Assembly (NCBI GenBank): GCA_002319915.1
Contig: DCFQ01000021.1
Span: 36,811-100,810, forward strand
DNA: 64,000 nucleotides
Direction of reading: 5' to 3'
Origin: Bacteroidales bacterium UBA1800
GTDB taxonomy: Bacteria > Bacteroidota > Bacteroidia > Bacteroidales > VadinHA17
In this document: one piece after another, positions 8,811-17,097 of the stretch
How positions within the stretch are numbered: the first letter of the stretch is position 1
How the letters are laid out: every line of letters begins with the position of its first letter
Notes under the pieces: model-generated
Database searches by the model: none
Seen by the model: only the letters and a program-made list of their open reading frames with translations
Told to the model about the DNA's origin: nothing
Translations under genes and position numbers: made by a program

Positions 8811-10802
8811 TTAGTTAACTACCACCCAGTGTATCCTGCATGCAGTTCCGCTGCTTGCGGTATTTTTGTCGCTTGAGACACTTACAACCAGCCTGTGCCT
8901 ACCGTATACCAGCTTGTCTTCAAGCATCATCATCCAGGGGAGGTGCAAGCCTTGACTCCAGCGGGTGAACTGATCCGCTTTCCTGAATTCCGACCCGTCA
9001 ATGCTGTATTCGATAATGCCGGCATCGGGACCCGAGGTGACGAGCAAGCCTATTGCTGGTCCCCTGAATGGATACTTCAATGTTGCCCCCGGAACGTTTG
9101 CCTCCAGGACATCGTCATTCACAAAGCCTTCTCTTACGAGAGCCTTATCAACAGGCTGCCAGTTTTTAACAAGCGACCAGCCTGGTCTGGTCTTCGCTTT
9201 ATTCAAAGGTTTAAATTGCCCGTTTATATATGAATACCTATCAAGCAAAACCGCAGGGATCTCGTGGACTTTCAATGAACTGCCGGGAGCTCCGTTCCAG
9301 GCTGAATCGAGCAGGTGATGTATTGTGCGAAAGTAAAGCCTTTGCTCAAAATATGAAGAATGCAGGTTCCTGAAATCGTCACGCCAGCTGAATTCACAGT
9401 AAAGCACCCGGTCATTCACCTCTTTTGCCAGGTTTATTGATGTCACTGAATAATGCTCCGCAACTTTCTCGTTCTGCTGAATTACATCTGGTATCTTCCC
9501 GTTATTGTAATCTGCCATTTTATCTTGGTCGGCGAAATGCATCATTATAATATCTACGTACGGGTTTGCCCTGAGAGCCTGGTACACAATACCTTCCATC
9601 CCTCTTACCTGCTGGTCAGGTGAAACTGCGTTTGTGATATTGTTCACGGCAGCTTCAACGAATAAAAGGTCAGGCTTGCCTTTTGCAAGGACATCACTTG
9701 AAAACCTCATTGAATGCGGAACTGATCCAAGTGACGGAATTCCTGACTTGATAAACTGAAACTTTGTTCCCGGAAAACGTTTTACCAGGTATTTTGCAAC
9801 ACTGTCGCACCAGCCGGGATTGTAAGTTATCTCTCCGCCAAGAAACGCTACCACGCCTTTTTTCCCCTTTTCGAATTTCAACCTGCTGTTGTCCAGGCCA
9901 CCCCTGGAATTTATGCTCATCCACTTTTCATAAGGTTCAGGCTTATCAAGCAGCTCTGGTGAAGTATTGGAAAGGATAAACCTGACTATCGGTGTAGGGT
10001 CCCTAAGGCTGTGAGGATGATGTCCAATCCCCTCTTTCACTATGATTCTAATATCGCCTCCTGCTGCTTTGTAAGCTTTTTCAAGCACATAAGAGTTTTC
10101 CTCAATGGGGACAACATCGTCCACAGCGCCGCATACATGAAGCACAGGAACTCCCGCCTGAGCAAGCTTCACGCAATTATAAACGGGCATTCCTTTGAAA
10201 TCATTCACAGTCTCTTCTGTAAGGCCGTAAACTTTAAGATGAAGCTTCCAGTCATCGGGTGACACGTTGCTTCTTCCTTTTCCACCGGGCCAGCTACATA
10301 TATCGCACACAGGCGCATCAGCATAGATGCATGCGACTTTATCCGGATTGGCTGATCCCCAGTTGTATATGTAAAGCCCGCCACGGCTCATTCCTTCCAG
10401 GACGGCTTTCGAGTTCAGCTCATAAGTATTTACTAGCAAATCGTAGAAATGATTCCAGAGTTCCACAGCTTCGGGGCCGCCGCAAAGCAGAGGCGCATTT
10501 ATATACACAACGTGAAATCCTTTCCTGAGCAATGCGATTTCAGTCTGCGGCTCATGACCCCAAAACCTCGCCCGCCATATCCAGTGGCGTCCGGGTTCAG
10601 CCTTATCGGGAAAGACGATCTTTGCATCATAACTACCCCCTGAACTGTCCCTTAAATCCACCATGTGCAGGACTTGGTTCCCTTGCAGGTTCCGCACATA
10701 CTGGAATTTGAAATTATGGCATTTGAAGCCATAATAAAGAGTGTCTTGGGAATTGACCGGGAGGTTAATGAGGAGGGCTGCTAATAATATAATGGCTCTC
10801 AT
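8811..10802 (-). CDS. two-module secreted esterase: alpha/beta-hydrolase plus SGNH-like domain
   Basis: A 663-residue exported protein (signal peptide ending NSQ). Residues 20-285 form an alpha/beta-hydrolase with nucleophile elbow GMSRGG (Ser139) and a late GIGHH histidine. Residues about 314-520 resemble an SGNH/GDSL hydrolase, but the block I motif expected as GGSIT reads GGEIT, so Glu324 replaces the nucleophile serine. The codon is clearly GAG. A C-terminal beta-rich region follows. Such proteins usually remove acyl esters from polysaccharides. The first module probably carries the activity, while the second may be non-catalytic or binding. It lies between a sugar transporter and a hydrolase-like lipoprotein and is probably in the same operon. 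Confidence 0.72.
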   Translation of the reverse strand: MRAIILLAALLINLPVNSQDTLYYGFKCHNFKFQYVRNLQGNQVLHMVDLRDSSGGSYDAKIVFPDKAEPGRHWIWRARFWGHEPQTEIALLRKGFHVVYINAPLLCGGPEAVELWNHFYDLLVNTYELNSKAVLEGMSRGGLYIYNWGSANPDKVACIYADAPVCDICSWPGGKGRSNVSPDDWKLHLKVYGLTEETVNDFKGMPVYNCVKLAQAGVPVLHVCGAVDDVVPIEENSYVLEKAYKAAGGDIRIIVKEGIGHHPHSLRDPTPIVRFILSNTSPELLDKPEPYEKWMSINSRGGLDNSRLKFEKGKKGVVAFLGGEITYNPGWCDSVAKYLVKRFPGTKFQFIKSGIPSLGSVPHSMRFSSDVLAKGKPDLLFVEAAVNNITNAVSPDQQVRGMEGIVYQALRANPYVDIIMMHFADQDKMADYNNGKIPDVIQQNEKVAEHYSVTSINLAKEVNDRVLYCEFSWRDDFRNLHSSYFEQRLYFRTIHHLLDSAWNGAPGSSLKVHEIPAVLLDRYSYINGQFKPLNKAKTRPGWSLVKNWQPVDKALVREGFVNDDVLEANVPGATLKYPFRGPAIGLLVTSGPDAGIIEYSIDGSEFRKADQFTRWSQGLHLPWMMMLEDKLVYGRHRLVVSVSSDKNTASSGTACRIHWVVVN

Positions 10803-10890
10803 GTAATGTGTCTTTTTGCTGGGAAAGTTAATTCTGCTTTACCCTGAACTTCAACATTATTTCCTGTAATAAATTTTTTCAGTAATGGAA

Positions 10891-12099
10891 TCATCTTTGG
10901 GTTCTTATTTTATTTCCGGCGATGGCGTAGTACATAATGTAGAGGTAGGCTGGCAAACAAACACAATAAGCAACCTGATGAGAAGCCATGTCAGCAACAT
11001 AACCAAACAGAAGCGGAAGGAAAGCTCCCCCGATTATCCCTGTTACAAGTAATGCAGATCCCATTTTTGTAAACTTGCCAAGATCAGCGATAGCAAGAGG
11101 CCATATCGCAGGCCACATTAATGCATTGGCTAAGCCCAGGACTGCCACAAGATAGATTGATATCGTCACAGGCAACAAAAGTATCATGAGGGTGACCAGT
11201 ACACCTGAGATTGTGCATAACAGTAAAGCGACACTCTGACTTAAGTATTTCGGGATAAATAATACTCCTGAGGTATAACCCAGGACCATACCTGCTGATA
11301 CTAGCCAGACATAATTATGGGGAGAAGGCAAATTCAGAATCGAAGCATAATCGTTTATTGTACCAAGAGCAATATATTCGACGCCCACATCAAAAAAAAT
11401 AGCCACAGCTCCCAGAATAAGATGAGGGAATTGAAAGATGTTTGTTTTCGATGCCGCATAAGATGAAACAACAGATGCCTGCTCATTTTCATCTTCACCA
11501 ATAGCTTTTATTTCAGGCAGAGGCGTAAAGTAATAAATACCTGACATTACAGCCATAACACCTGATATAATATAGAAAGGCAGGATTGTGTCCTGAATAT
11601 TGACATTCGAAAGATCCATGAAAACAGCGAGTATCAGTGAGGCAAAGGCAAAGAAAGTCTTACTACATATTCCCATGAGGGCAATACGGCTTGCTGCACT
11701 TTCGGGAGGACCGATGATTGTAACGTATGTATTAACAGCTCCGGTCAGCAAAGTTTGTCCCATTCCGCTGATGAACAGTGCCACGAGTAAAAGAGGGAAG
11801 CTTGTGATTCTGGCCGATGGGGCAATCAAATAAAAACCTGCTGCCATAATGAGAAAGGCAATAGCCATTCCTCCCTTGTAACCAACCTTCTTAATAATTG
11901 CTCCTGAAGGTACACCAAATACTGCAAAAGACAGGAAGGTAGCTGTCATGACCAGGTAAGACATAGTAATTGAAATGTGAAAAGCTTCTTTTACGAAAGG
12001 AATGAAGAATGCATTTATTCCAAGGGCAAAACCAAGCACTGCAAACATTGACCCGGTTAATATCATTGGAATCACTAAGGTTTTTCGTCCGGTGGTCAT
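10891..12099 (-). CDS. MFS sugar transporter, fucose permease-like (FucP/GluP type)
   Basis: A 402-residue integral membrane protein with about 12 hydrophobic segments in two halves, joined by a charged loop near residues 190-220 (EIKAIGEDENEQ). The sequence pattern fits the FHS family of the major facilitator superfamily, which includes L-fucose/proton and glucose/galactose symporters. It would move the monosaccharide or a modified product across the inner membrane. The alpha-L-fucosidase in the same operon makes fucose or a fucose derivative the natural guess; that is inference. The gene is followed on the minus strand by the esterase 88 bases on. Confidence 0.8.
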   Translation of the reverse strand: MTTGRKTLVIPMILTGSMFAVLGFALGINAFFIPFVKEAFHISITMSYLVMTATFLSFAVFGVPSGAIIKKVGYKGGMAIAFLIMAAGFYLIAPSARITSFPLLLVALFISGMGQTLLTGAVNTYVTIIGPPESAASRIALMGICSKTFFAFASLILAVFMDLSNVNIQDTILPFYIISGVMAVMSGIYYFTPLPEIKAIGEDENEQASVVSSYAASKTNIFQFPHLILGAVAIFFDVGVEYIALGTINDYASILNLPSPHNYVWLVSAGMVLGYTSGVLFIPKYLSQSVALLLCTISGVLVTLMILLLPVTISIYLVAVLGLANALMWPAIWPLAIADLGKFTKMGSALLVTGIIGGAFLPLLFGYVADMASHQVAYCVCLPAYLYIMYYAIAGNKIRTQR

Positions 12100-12158
12100 G
12101 ATTTGGTTAAGATTTTAATTGGTAAAAACTTTAATTACAATAAGCAAATCAGTTGAAA

Positions 12159-13106
12159 CTAATTATCTGTGTTGATCTTATACTCAGTAATTATATTTAC
12201 ACTAAGCTCTTTACCAGGGGAAAGGATATCCGGGCAACCACCACAAGCCTCAATTTCCATAAAACCCGTAGGATCGCAATAAATGCTCAGCTTTATACCC
12301 TTTTCTGAAGGAATCTGGTCAGGCGGGGCATCAGCTATATCAATATATTTCTGCCCCGGAGGCAGAGTGCCTGTATACCTCTTTACCTTCAAATTGTCAA
12401 AATATTTGTATTCAATCCATGGCACATTTTCTCCCATGCCGAGTTGGAAACGAAAATAAGTATTGGTATTAACAATATATTTATCGTTTGATATACCACG
12501 CATGGACAAACTGGAGCTGTATAAATCACGAATATCTTCTTCTGTCTTGTAAGGCATAATTACTTCACAACCTTTACCGGTATCTAACTGACATAATGAC
12601 CAGGGAGCAAGCCTGAAATCTTTTATGAACAACGTTTTTACCCCGATATATCTGATCATTTCTGTTACATTCTGTACGAGACAGTTCTCATTGTACTCTA
12701 CTTCAATATGACGCTCAAATTCGCACGGGATACCCAGCTGACGATTATTCACCAGATCTATTTCTGCCTTTATTACCGTTCTTTTTTCATTTTGTCCTGT
12801 GATTTCCCAGACAGCTCCTGTAATTTCCGGTGGCACTCTCCAGTTGCCTGTCGCATATTCATAGCCAAAACAGGTACCTTCAGGAGCAGGCCACAAAACA
12901 TCGCCTCCGGGGTTCCGATATGCCGTCTTGTTACTTTTGTTCAGTACGGATGAAGGAACAACCCTGTTAAGTACTTTATTATTCAAAACGGCAAAAAGTC
13001 TCCCTTCCATATCCAGGGCTGCTATAATGCCATTTTCCAGGGTGCCGGTTAAGTTGGACCGACATTTAGCCTGATCTAACAACTCCAATAATTCCTGTCC
13101 TGTCAT
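12159..13106 (-). CDS. aldose-1-epimerase-like protein (DUF6786-type)
   Basis: A 315-residue cytoplasmic protein (no signal peptide), beta-rich throughout. It has the GGDVLWPAPEG segment typical of Bacteroidota proteins of the galactose-mutarotase fold. Members are presumed to act on the anomeric carbon of a sugar or to bind it, but the function of this branch is not known to me. It begins three bases after the stop of the creatininase-family gene, so translation of the two is probably coupled. Its place in a catabolic operon points to equilibration of a freed sugar or sugar derivative. Confidence 0.6.
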   Translation of the reverse strand: MTGQELLELLDQAKCRSNLTGTLENGIIAALDMEGRLFAVLNNKVLNRVVPSSVLNKSNKTAYRNPGGDVLWPAPEGTCFGYEYATGNWRVPPEITGAVWEITGQNEKRTVIKAEIDLVNNRQLGIPCEFERHIEVEYNENCLVQNVTEMIRYIGVKTLFIKDFRLAPWSLCQLDTGKGCEVIMPYKTEEDIRDLYSSSLSMRGISNDKYIVNTNTYFRFQLGMGENVPWIEYKYFDNLKVKRYTGTLPPGQKYIDIADAPPDQIPSEKGIKLSIYCDPTGFMEIEACGGCPDILSPGKELSVNIITEYKINTDN

Positions 13107-13109
13107 AGT

Positions 13110-13850
13110 TTATATACCCATGGCTTTCTTCATATCGCGAAGAATGACAGACATAGCTCGGTCGCCATAATCTTTTGAAGCATCTTTCGCACTCCTGGAG
13201 AACCAGTTTTTGTCAATAAAGCGTTTCATGTCAACACCCTCAGGGCAGAATGACATCATCAGTGATGTCTCCTGTTTACCAGCATGGTCAATTGGAAATT
13301 GAGCTTGTGCATCCGCACTCATAAACGGACAGATGTGTATCCAGTTAAAGGGATCAGTACCAGTTTCAAGTTCATCGTAATAAGCAGATGAAGACTCATC
13401 TCCCCACCATCCATCACCGCGTTGGCGCTCAATGAAGTCAAATATCTCCTGGCGTGCTGCAAGCTTAAAAGCTAGATCTGTAGGCATTCCATTTGAGAAG
13501 TTTTCACTCTGATGATGTACAAACACATAAATATTACGGAACCCAATGCGCAAAAGATTATAGAATAGCTGACGCGCAAATTGATTCAGCACCTCTGAAT
13601 CAACATGTATACCGCCATTGTGTTCCGGAGCTGCAACAGCATAAGTTCCGGATCCATAATAAAAAGGCGGCATTATTACCAGTGGCATCTCTTTCTCCAG
13701 AAATTCCAGAGCTCTGACTACAAGCAGAGAATCTACCCCGGGTGTGAGATGTTCACTATGATATTCAAGCACTCCCAAAGCCATGACTACCGGAGTGTTT
13801 TTATCAATCGCATCCCTGATCTGATCAGGGAACATCAATTCATAATGCAT
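13110..13850 (-). CDS. creatininase-family amidohydrolase
   Basis: A 246-residue cytoplasmic protein with creatininase-family signatures. The metal-site segment GVLEYHSEHLTPGVD gives Glu29, His31 and Asp40 in the spacing of the Pseudomonas enzyme's Glu34, His36 and Asp45. The HAGKQETS motif lies near the C-terminus. The segment equivalent to NGHxEN reads HHQSEN, so one metal histidine may be replaced by Gln or supplied by a neighbour. The family includes creatinine amidohydrolase, formamide hydrolases and a keto-inositol ring hydrolase (IolN), so the substrate is open. It follows an M24 creatinase-like gene by 63 bases and precedes the mutarotase-like gene by 3 bases. Confidence 0.8.
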   Translation of the reverse strand: MHYELMFPDQIRDAIDKNTPVVMALGVLEYHSEHLTPGVDSLLVVRALEFLEKEMPLVIMPPFYYGSGTYAVAAPEHNGGIHVDSEVLNQFARQLFYNLLRIGFRNIYVFVHHQSENFSNGMPTDLAFKLAARQEIFDFIERQRGDGWWGDESSSAYYDELETGTDPFNWIHICPFMSADAQAQFPIDHAGKQETSLMMSFCPEGVDMKRFIDKNWFSRSAKDASKDYGDRAMSVILRDMKKAMGI

Positions 13851-13913
13851 AATTATTTTTTTTCATCATTTTTAATGTGGTGCAGGTATTCGAAAGTGCC
13901 ATCACTTCAGAGA

Positions 13914-15077
13914 TTAAATCTCAACGGTCTTCATGAATTTTGAAGAGAGTTTCTCTACTCCGCCATTTTTTATCACTACACCATTTTCCCAGCGAAGTCC
14001 AAAATCTTTGTCATAAAAAAATGTATCAACTTGGAAAGTCATGTTTTCTTTTAATTCATAGTTTGATGTAGATTCCATCCATGGCTGTTCCACTTCCATC
14101 ATCCCTATTGAGTGACATGGTCCATACAGCATATATTTTTCGAAACCACACGATTTTACCCAGACCTCATATTCCTTAACCACATCTCCGGCTGGTTTCC
14201 CAGCTTTCATCATGTCAATAGTCTTGAAATGCGCTTCCAGACCAAATTCAACAAGTGCTTTTTTATGTTTCGGTAACGGACCGATTGAAAAAGGAATTCC
14301 CACACTTGATGAATATCCGCCAACACGTGCACCAATATTTAGTTGAATGACTTCATTCTTAATGATCTTGTTATTAGTAGGCCTTGAGATGGCATTATTT
14401 GTCGAAGGGCCACAGAAACAATACAGAGAATGTCCCTCGTATTCGCCTCCATGTTTATAAATCTCACCCTGGGCAATCCCAATGACTTGCAGTTCTGTCA
14501 TTCCAGGTTTGATTTCATTGAGTATTGCTTCAATAGCAAGTTCAGATATGTTGTATGCTTTTCGCATGCAATTAAGTTCATTTTCACTTTTTACAAACCG
14601 TAATGGTAGTAACGTCGAATCGGCTTTAATCAATTCAACATCCGGAAACTGTTGTTTAATTGACATATAAACAGGAAGGGGAGTGATTGACCAGCTAACG
14701 ATACCCAGCTTTTTTAATTTCCTTCCCGGAGTGTACTTTGCCACAATCTCTTTATAACTTTTAAAAGCCATTCCAGGGCATTCAGGTTCAGCAGATTCAC
14801 GGTATTCAATCATCCTTTCAATATTTCTGAAGACACTGCGATGAGCAGCATATATTTCACTTTCAGGCCCCACAAGGAGCACGGGGTCACCTTCGGCCGG
14901 AACGAATACACCTGAAGCCTCAAAAGTAGGCCAGTATTCACTAAGATACCTGACATTAGCCATGTCTGATTCGCTGGCATGAACGAGACATGCGTCTAAT
15001 CCGGCTTCTTTTATTTTAGCTTGAAATTTTAGAAGACGATCTGTAAACTCTTGTTTTGGAATTGTAGTTGTGTTCAT
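13914..15077 (-). CDS. M24 'pita-bread' family protein, creatinase-like, metal ligands lost
   Basis: A 387-residue protein with the two-domain layout of Xaa-Pro dipeptidases and creatinase: an N-terminal domain to about residue 165 and a C-terminal pita-bread domain. The M24 metal ligands are mostly missing. The first Asp is Asn in LNIGARVGGY, the second is Ser in YSSSVG, and the first of the two late Glu ligands is Asp in FQVDTF. The histidine-containing segment GPCHSIGMMEVEQP and the final Glu in RWENG remain. Creatine amidinohydrolase is the known metal-free member, so a C-N hydrolase of that kind is more likely than a peptidase. No signal peptide is seen. The adjacent gene is of the creatininase family. 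Confidence 0.75.
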   Translation of the reverse strand: MNTTTIPKQEFTDRLLKFQAKIKEAGLDACLVHASESDMANVRYLSEYWPTFEASGVFVPAEGDPVLLVGPESEIYAAHRSVFRNIERMIEYRESAEPECPGMAFKSYKEIVAKYTPGRKLKKLGIVSWSITPLPVYMSIKQQFPDVELIKADSTLLPLRFVKSENELNCMRKAYNISELAIEAILNEIKPGMTELQVIGIAQGEIYKHGGEYEGHSLYCFCGPSTNNAISRPTNNKIIKNEVIQLNIGARVGGYSSSVGIPFSIGPLPKHKKALVEFGLEAHFKTIDMMKAGKPAGDVVKEYEVWVKSCGFEKYMLYGPCHSIGMMEVEQPWMESTSNYELKENMTFQVDTFFYDKDFGLRWENGVVIKNGGVEKLSSKFMKTVEI

Positions 15078-15116
15078 GATAAGTATAATTAATTGATTAA
15101 ATATGATCTGATTTGC

Positions 15117-16610
15117 TTACATCTTCATAGAAACCTTCAAAACATAACCGTGACTATTCGGTTTTGTCAAGGGTATGTTTACTTTAAGACCTTTTTCTTC
15201 AATTTTCCATAAAACTTCCTCATTAGATCCGAGCAATTCGATTGACTCGATGTTATTCTGTTCATCTTTCGTTAAATTGTTGAAGGATTTTATTAAAATA
15301 TTCTGACTTTCAGGCCATTTTAAACTTGTAATATATATATTCTTGCCTTTTTTAGAGAACCAAAAATCACGTGGGGTGATATTCGCATTGAAACCTTCTT
15401 TTTCTCTTTTATCAGTTCCATTAATGAGAGCAAAAGTGGGTCCCTCATGACTGACAATCCAACACGATGTCCCATAAACAGATTCCCCATTGACACTCAT
15501 CCATTTCCCGATTTCTTTTAAGCGTTCCCGACTAGCCTCTGGAAATGTTCCATCAGCCATTGGACCAATATTTAAAAGGTAATTACCTCCTTTACTTGTA
15601 ATCTCTGTAAGCCAATAGAGCAACTCCTCGATCGATTTCCAATCCTGATCGTCACCTCTATACCCCCATGTGTTGTTCATTGTGCCAGGTGTTTCCCAAT
15701 AAATTTTCCCCATCTTCGCTGTATTAATCGGATCATCTTTCATTTCCTCTCCACTTAGTTTTTCAGGAATAATGTTATCTCCTGGGATCCAATAATCGCC
15801 GAAGTTATTGCCTATCCTACTATTGTCCAGGATAGTTGGCTGAAGTTCATAAACCATTTTGTAAACTTCAAAGCTTTGTTGGCGTGTAATCTTCATTGGC
15901 ATATCATGCCATAATTCCTGAAGGCCTGGAAATTTAGTGAGCAACTCTCGTAACTGAGGTTTATATTTTTTTTCAAAATATTCTGTAAATGAAACAGGGG
16001 AGGGATCCCACGTATTTGCCCAATATTGATATGATTTATCTTCCTCAGGATGCTTATTCTCATAATCTATGACTCCTCCATTACCCCCATCCATCCAATC
16101 TAGATAATTAAAGTATATTGAAAAACTTAATCCATATTTCTTACATGCCTGGTACAATTCTGCAATTGGATCACGTTTGAACTTAGTCATATCCACGATA
16201 TCGTACTTTGTTTCTTTTGAATTATACATTGCAAAACCATCAGCATGTTTTGGCATTGCAACTATATATTGCATCCCCGCCATTTTTGCTGCCTTAACCC
16301 ATTCATCAGCGCTAAAATGAATTGGATTAAATTGTTTACATATTTTTATATACTCACTTCGCGGAATTTCCCCATAACGCATGATACATTCACCTATACC
16401 CTTTATATTATTACCCTTCCAATAACCACCCAAGCTCGAATAGACACCAAAATGGATGAACATTCCAAATTTTGCTTCATTGAATTTTTCCAGTGATTGA
16501 ATTTTTGATTGATGCATCTTATCCCATTCTATCGTTAAACTATCTTGCCCAGATATACAATTACAGATTAACATAATGGAAGTAGCTGTAATGATTGACA
16601 TTTTTTTCAT
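15117..16610 (-). CDS. GH29 alpha-L-fucosidase, exported
   Basis: A 497-residue secreted protein; the signal peptide contains Cys residues (LICNCISG), so lipidation is possible. The GH29 pattern is clear: KFGMFIHFGVYS near residue 47, MPKHADGFAMY near residue 119, and LWHDMPM, whose Asp matches the catalytic nucleophile. GGNYLLNIGPMADG lies at the end of the barrel and a beta-sandwich tail follows. The family releases terminal alpha-linked L-fucose with retention. It is the only confidently assigned glycosidase of the locus and anchors the idea that the target carries fucose. It lies downstream of the two flavoenzymes across a 487-base gap that holds a repeat. Confidence 0.92.
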   Translation of the reverse strand: MKKMSIITATSIMLICNCISGQDSLTIEWDKMHQSKIQSLEKFNEAKFGMFIHFGVYSSLGGYWKGNNIKGIGECIMRYGEIPRSEYIKICKQFNPIHFSADEWVKAAKMAGMQYIVAMPKHADGFAMYNSKETKYDIVDMTKFKRDPIAELYQACKKYGLSFSIYFNYLDWMDGGNGGVIDYENKHPEEDKSYQYWANTWDPSPVSFTEYFEKKYKPQLRELLTKFPGLQELWHDMPMKITRQQSFEVYKMVYELQPTILDNSRIGNNFGDYWIPGDNIIPEKLSGEEMKDDPINTAKMGKIYWETPGTMNNTWGYRGDDQDWKSIEELLYWLTEITSKGGNYLLNIGPMADGTFPEASRERLKEIGKWMSVNGESVYGTSCWIVSHEGPTFALINGTDKREKEGFNANITPRDFWFSKKGKNIYITSLKWPESQNILIKSFNNLTKDEQNNIESIELLGSNEEVLWKIEEKGLKVNIPLTKPNSHGYVLKVSMKM

Positions 16611-17097
16611 AATTAGACTTTACTTATTTTTAATAATTACGGCAATTCATTTTAGTCTACAATACTTACCATACCCTATTCTTATCATATTGTTACTTTA
16701 GTGGTAAGCTATAATTAATGCAAGAGGCGTCATTATTAAAGGGGTAAAAATTTTTAAAGAGTTCCAATTTTTATAGATAAAGAAAATAAGTCAAGTTTCC
16801 CCTTTAATTCTCAGATAATGATGTAATTTACTCGATAGTACTACTATTGATTTTTTTGTTACCTTCATTTCATAGTAAACTTTTTTATAAACGATTACTT
16901 ACAACTACAGTATTAATTATTGTCGAGCCATAAAATGGAGATAAATAACTTATGATGTTATTGGCTATCTTAAATCTGATCTTAACATAAGCAGGGTTTT
17001 GAAACAAGAACTTAATAGTACTCTTTGTTTTACAGGTATGCTTAGTGGCAATACTTATCAATGCTTCGTGACTTCTCTAAAAGGAGTATAATAATCC
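16611..17097. other. 487-base AT-rich gap with one copy of a repeated tail
   Basis: The left part (16611-16884) is AT-rich and holds nothing I can identify; it may contain the promoter of the fucosidase gene. The right part (16885-17013) is copy A of a direct repeat also found behind the second flavoenzyme gene. About 70 bases between copy A and the flavoenzyme stop are absent from the other copy. Confidence 0.5.
16885..17013 (-). repeat. direct repeat copy A (tail behind FAD oxidoreductase 1)
   Basis: It matches 18762-18882 at most positions, including TAAACGATTACTTACA and TAACATAAGCAGG. On the minus strand both copies stay open and end at the same TAA; they read NPAYVKIRFKIA and GSTIINTV with a few substitutions. 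No start codon is evident, so it may be the 3' end of a lost gene. It records that each flavoenzyme gene was copied together with its downstream DNA. Confidence 0.7.
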
